DNA of 64,000 nt, taken from positions 1-64,000 of the forward strand of contig JAUNIB010000001.1 of NCBI GenBank assembly GCA_030523645.1. Reading direction: 5' to 3'. Positions within the stretch are counted from its first letter, which is position 1, and each line of letters begins with the position of its first letter. The notes beneath the pieces were generated by a model. That model saw nothing but the letters and a program-made list of their open reading frames with translations, was not told where the DNA came from and made no database searches. A program made the translations under genes and the position numbers. The stretch is from Selenomonadaceae bacterium (lineage in GTDB: Bacteria; Bacillota; Negativicutes; Selenomonadales; Selenomonadaceae). Positions 61,160 through 64,000 of the stretch are shown piece by piece.

Positions 61160-61624
61160 ATGCGTTGCCCGTTTTGCAAAGCAAAAGACAGCAAAGTAAT
61201 AGATTCCCGTTCGTCGGATGACGATATGTCTATCCGACGCCGCCGGGAGTGTATGGAGTGCGGCCGCCGCTTTACCACCTATGAAGAGGTAGAGCAGGTT
61301 CCCCTCATGGTCATCAAGAATGACGGCCGGAGGGTGGCCTTCGACAGCAGCAAGATTCTCAACGGTCTTATCCGCTCCTGCGATAAGCGGAATATTCCCA
61401 TGGATGAGATAATGAAGCTGTCCCGGGATATAGAGCGTTCCATAAGAAATTCCGCCGACCGGGAGATAACCACCAATAAGATTGGTGAGCTGGTCATGGA
61501 CAAGCTGCGGGACTTTGACGAGGTTGCCTATATACGCTTTGCTTCCGTGTATCGGAAGTTTGCCGATATAACCATGTTCCGGGATGAGCTGGAGCAGCTT
61601 CTGAACCGGTCGATGGGTAAATAA
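61160..61624 (+). CDS. nrdR: NrdR transcriptional regulator
   Basis: 154 residues. Zinc ribbon CPFC...CMECG, RRRRECMECGRRFTTYE, then an ATP-cone domain (VIKNDGRRVAFDSSKI). It represses ribonucleotide reductase genes according to dATP/ATP. ATG 61160 has AAGAAGGTG upstream; the frame from 61097 overlaps ygiQ. Confidence 0.97.
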   Translation: MRCPFCKAKDSKVIDSRSSDDDMSIRRRRECMECGRRFTTYEEVEQVPLMVIKNDGRRVAFDSSKILNGLIRSCDKRNIPMDEIMKLSRDIERSIRNSADREITTNKIGELVMDKLRDFDEVAYIRFASVYRKFADITMFRDELEQLLNRSMGK

Positions 61625-61648
61625 AGGCGGTAGCTTGGAGGAATACAT

Positions 61649-63403
61649 TTGAACTGGAAGCTGACAGAAAAACTGCGGCAGCGCCTTGCCAAAGAGCAGG
61701 GCTACTACCGCAGCAGCAGTGACGGCGGGGCCGTAAGGTTTGCATTGGGCTATCCCAATGCGTACGGTACCGGGATGTCGAATTTGGGCTTTCATATAAT
61801 TTACGATATTTTGAACCGCCGCAGCGATACTGTCTGCGAGCGGTTTTTTCTGCCGGAAAAAAAGGAGCTGGCGGAATATCAGCGGACGGATACGCCTATA
61901 ATGACCATGGAAAATCAGCGGCCCCTCGACCATTTTGATATTATCGGTCTGGCGGTGTCCTTTGAGATGGATTATTTCAATGTGCCGCTGCTGCTGGATA
62001 TGGGCAGAGTAACCGTCCGGGCAGCCGACCGGGGTGAGCGGGAGCCTATCGTCATTGCCGGCGGTCCCTGTGCGACCTTCAATCCGTCGGTGCTGTCTCC
62101 CTTTATTGATGCTTTCGTCATCGGCGAGGGTGAGGAGACGGTAGGGGAAATCGTAGATGCCGTCCAGCAGGCGAGGGCAGAGAAGCTGTCCCGCCGGGAG
62201 ACGATTCGGCGGCTGGCGGCGGTGCCGGGTGTCTTTGTGCCGTCCCTGTACGAGTGGCAGTACGATGAAGAGGGCCGGGTGTCCGGTGTCAGCCCCACCG
62301 CGGAGGCGGCAGGAGTGCCGGAGCGGATAAGCCGCCGTTGGGTGAAGAAGCTTGATGACTATCCGGCGCACACCGTGGTGGTCACTGAGGATACGGAGTT
62401 TAATCTCTATCTTGTAGAGACAGGCCGGGGCTGCGGCCGTCATTGCCGCTTCTGCATGGCAGGGTATGCTTTCCGCCGTCCCCGCAGCCGCTCACTGGCG
62501 GTGCTGAAGCAGGAGATAGAAGAGGCGAAGAAATTTGGCAAGCGTTTCGGTCTCATGGGGGCAGCCATTTCCGATTATCCGGAGATAGATGCGCTTTGCG
62601 AGTATATCCGGGGTGAGGGGCAGACTATGTCGGTGGCTTCCTTCCGGGCGGATTCTGTGACGCCTACGCTGGTAAAGGCACTGGCAGACAGCGGGATGCA
62701 GACTATCACCATCGCTCCCGAGGCAGGCAGCGCCGACATGCGATCGGTGATAAACAAGGGCATTGAGGAGGAGCATCTCTACAATACCATTCGTCTCGGT
62801 GTAGCGGCAGGAATCCGTCACTTCCGTATGTATATAATGGTGGGACTGCCTTGGGAGAAGCCGGAGGATATTGATGCTATAGCCGAGCTGACTCATCGGC
62901 TGAAGGATTTCATGGAGGCCGAAGGGAGCAGAGGAACATTCACCCTCAGCGTAAATCCGTTTATTCCCAAGCCTTTTACTCCCTTCCAGTGGTTGCCCAT
63001 GGCGGAGAAAAAAACGGTGGAGGAGTCGCTGAAGCGGCTGGCTGCCGGACTGAAGAAACGCAGGGGCATAGAGCTGAAGACGGAATCACTGAAGGAAGCG
63101 TACATTCAGGGCGTATTGTCCCGAGGCGACAGCCGGATAGGTGAGCTGCTCTGTCGGGCATACGAGGCAAGGGGAGCTGAGGCGCCGAAGGCGTTCCTGC
63201 GTACTATGAAGGATGAAGGCATTGATGCCGATTTCTATCTCTATCGGGAGAGAGAAGCAGAAGAAATCTTCCCGTGGGATATGATAGACATCGGTGTGCG
63301 CCGCGAGTATCTTCGGGCGGAGCTGGAGAATGCCCGTCAGAGAAAATTCACAAAAATGTGTTTTGATGGATGCAGGCGCTGCGGTGTATGCGCTCAGAAT
63401 TGA
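61649..63403 (+). CDS. B12-binding-type radical SAM protein
   Basis: 584 residues. N-terminal cobalamin-binding-like half (ALGYPNAYGTGMSNLGFHII, IAGGPCATFNPSVLSPFIDA), radical SAM motif GRGCGRHCRFCMAG, and a cysteine-rich end CFDGCRRCGVC. Related to the TIGR03960 family of uncharacterised enzymes; the partner TIGR03936 gene often near such proteins is not next to it. TTG 61649 has TGGAGGAA upstream. Confidence 0.88.
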   Translation: MNWKLTEKLRQRLAKEQGYYRSSSDGGAVRFALGYPNAYGTGMSNLGFHIIYDILNRRSDTVCERFFLPEKKELAEYQRTDTPIMTMENQRPLDHFDIIGLAVSFEMDYFNVPLLLDMGRVTVRAADRGEREPIVIAGGPCATFNPSVLSPFIDAFVIGEGEETVGEIVDAVQQARAEKLSRRETIRRLAAVPGVFVPSLYEWQYDEEGRVSGVSPTAEAAGVPERISRRWVKKLDDYPAHTVVVTEDTEFNLYLVETGRGCGRHCRFCMAGYAFRRPRSRSLAVLKQEIEEAKKFGKRFGLMGAAISDYPEIDALCEYIRGEGQTMSVASFRADSVTPTLVKALADSGMQTITIAPEAGSADMRSVINKGIEEEHLYNTIRLGVAAGIRHFRMYIMVGLPWEKPEDIDAIAELTHRLKDFMEAEGSRGTFTLSVNPFIPKPFTPFQWLPMAEKKTVEESLKRLAAGLKKRRGIELKTESLKEAYIQGVLSRGDSRIGELLCRAYEARGAEAPKAFLRTMKDEGIDADFYLYREREAEEIFPWDMIDIGVRREYLRAELENARQRKFTKMCFDGCRRCGVCAQN

Positions 63404-63422
63404 GCTTTTGAAAGGATAAATT

Positions 63423-64000
63423 ATGTTCTGCTTGAAAAACGGTGCGGATGCGCTGGCAAATCTCTGGTACGGAGAATTTTCCATTTTCCCCAAGACTATG
63501 GTTACGGCTGCGGTGAGTGCCAGACAGGGCGGTGTCAGCGAGGGCGTATATCGCTCACTGAACCTTGCCCTTCATGTAGGTGACAGGCCGGATGCGGTCA
63601 TTGAAAATCGCCGCCGGTTTCTCTCTGCTCTGGAGTTGGATTTTGATCGGCTGGTGACTGCTCAGCAGACTCACAGCGACCGGGTGGCGGTGGTTACCGC
63701 TTCCGATGCGGGCCGGGGAAATACGGTGTATGCGGATGCTTTGGATAATACCGATGCCATGGTCACGAATGTGCCGGGGCTGCCGCTGATGGTCTTTGTG
63801 GCGGACTGTACGCCGGTGCTGCTCTTCGATCCGATAAAGAGGGCAGTTGGTGCCGTCCATGCCGGCTGGCGGGGGAGCTACGACTCTATCGCTGCCCGGG
63901 CAGTAGAAACGATGACGGCTGCCTACGGCTCCAGACCGGAAGATATTCTCGCCTCTATCGGCCCTTCCATAAACGGTGCCGATTATGAGGTAGGCCGGGA
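63423..64000 (+). CDS. pgeF: YfiH/PgeF laccase-domain protein, partial at window end
   Basis: The first 192 residues; the gene runs past the window. Metal ligands are visible as His in TAQQTHSDRV, Cys in FVADCTPVLLF and His in GAVHAGWRGSY. The family acts as purine nucleoside phosphorylase/adenosine deaminase or muropeptide editing enzyme. GAAAGG precedes ATG 63423. Confidence 0.93.
   Translation, partial: MFCLKNGADALANLWYGEFSIFPKTMVTAAVSARQGGVSEGVYRSLNLALHVGDRPDAVIENRRRFLSALELDFDRLVTAQQTHSDRVAVVTASDAGRGNTVYADALDNTDAMVTNVPGLPLMVFVADCTPVLLFDPIKRAVGAVHAGWRGSYDSIAARAVETMTAAYGSRPEDILASIGPSINGADYEVGR

Overview
The window looks like chromosome of a Negativicutes bacterium (a diderm Firmicute, probably Selenomonadales). 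This is inferred from the gene mix. Clostridial-type genes (RNase J, glgC-glgD-glgP-glgB-glgA, ECF-A/A'/T, rpsU-yqeY, nrdR, nirJ1-nirJ2) occur together with an outer-membrane autotransporter, which requires an outer membrane. Most genes are fairly GC-rich. Three AT-richer patches stand out as accessory DNA: 1-4.15 kb, 17.7-18.8 kb and 36.7-39.9 kb. No tRNA, rRNA, CRISPR array or intact insertion sequence was recognised.

Layout. 0-4.1 kb: gene debris, then a minus-strand two-gene unit of a Nudix hydrolase coupled to a PLD nuclease-SF2 helicase-DUF3427 protein, a candidate defence or DNA-damage module. 4.4-10.5 kb: a divergent FtsZ-like protein, an AI-2E family permease, rsmI, metG and tatD. 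10.6-17.5 kb: nirJ1/nirJ2 radical SAM pair, HAD phosphatase, ArsR regulator, NlpC/P60 hydrolase, an anion permease, HIT protein, rpsU and yqeY. 17.7-18.8 kb: a Fic-fold protein with altered catalytic motif behind a duplicated operator-like array. 18.9-32.4 kb: aminotransferase, complete glycogen operon, then a giant GH13-GH77 fusion; a 138-nt structured element lies between glgA and the fusion gene.

32.5-36.6 kb: DUF2225, DUF4127 and an NhaC antiporter. 36.7-39.9 kb: second (catalytically intact) Fic protein, an AAA/DUF4143 ATPase behind three 33-bp-spaced repeats, an hsdS relic and a frameshifted small gene. 39.9-48.2 kb: RNase J with a structured leader, MarR regulator, ecfA1-ecfA2-ecfT-truA, and a polar amino-acid ABC transporter without a binding-protein gene. 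48.4-52.7 kb: polysaccharide deacetylase, SEC-C methionine aminopeptidase, DEAD-box helicase, AbrB-type permease. 53.1-56.0 kb: an autotransporter whose signal peptide is put out of frame by a G7 tract, which suggests phase variation. 56.4-64 kb: comM, a small membrane protein, rodZ, ygiQ, nrdR, a B12-type radical SAM protein and the start of pgeF.

How the genes work together. GlgC/D make ADP-glucose, GlgA and GlgB build glycogen, GlgP degrades it, and the downstream GH13-GH77 protein plausibly trims and re-links malto-oligosaccharides. Many gaps between genes carry three recurring families of short palindromic repeats; one copy supplies the ribosome binding site of tatD.
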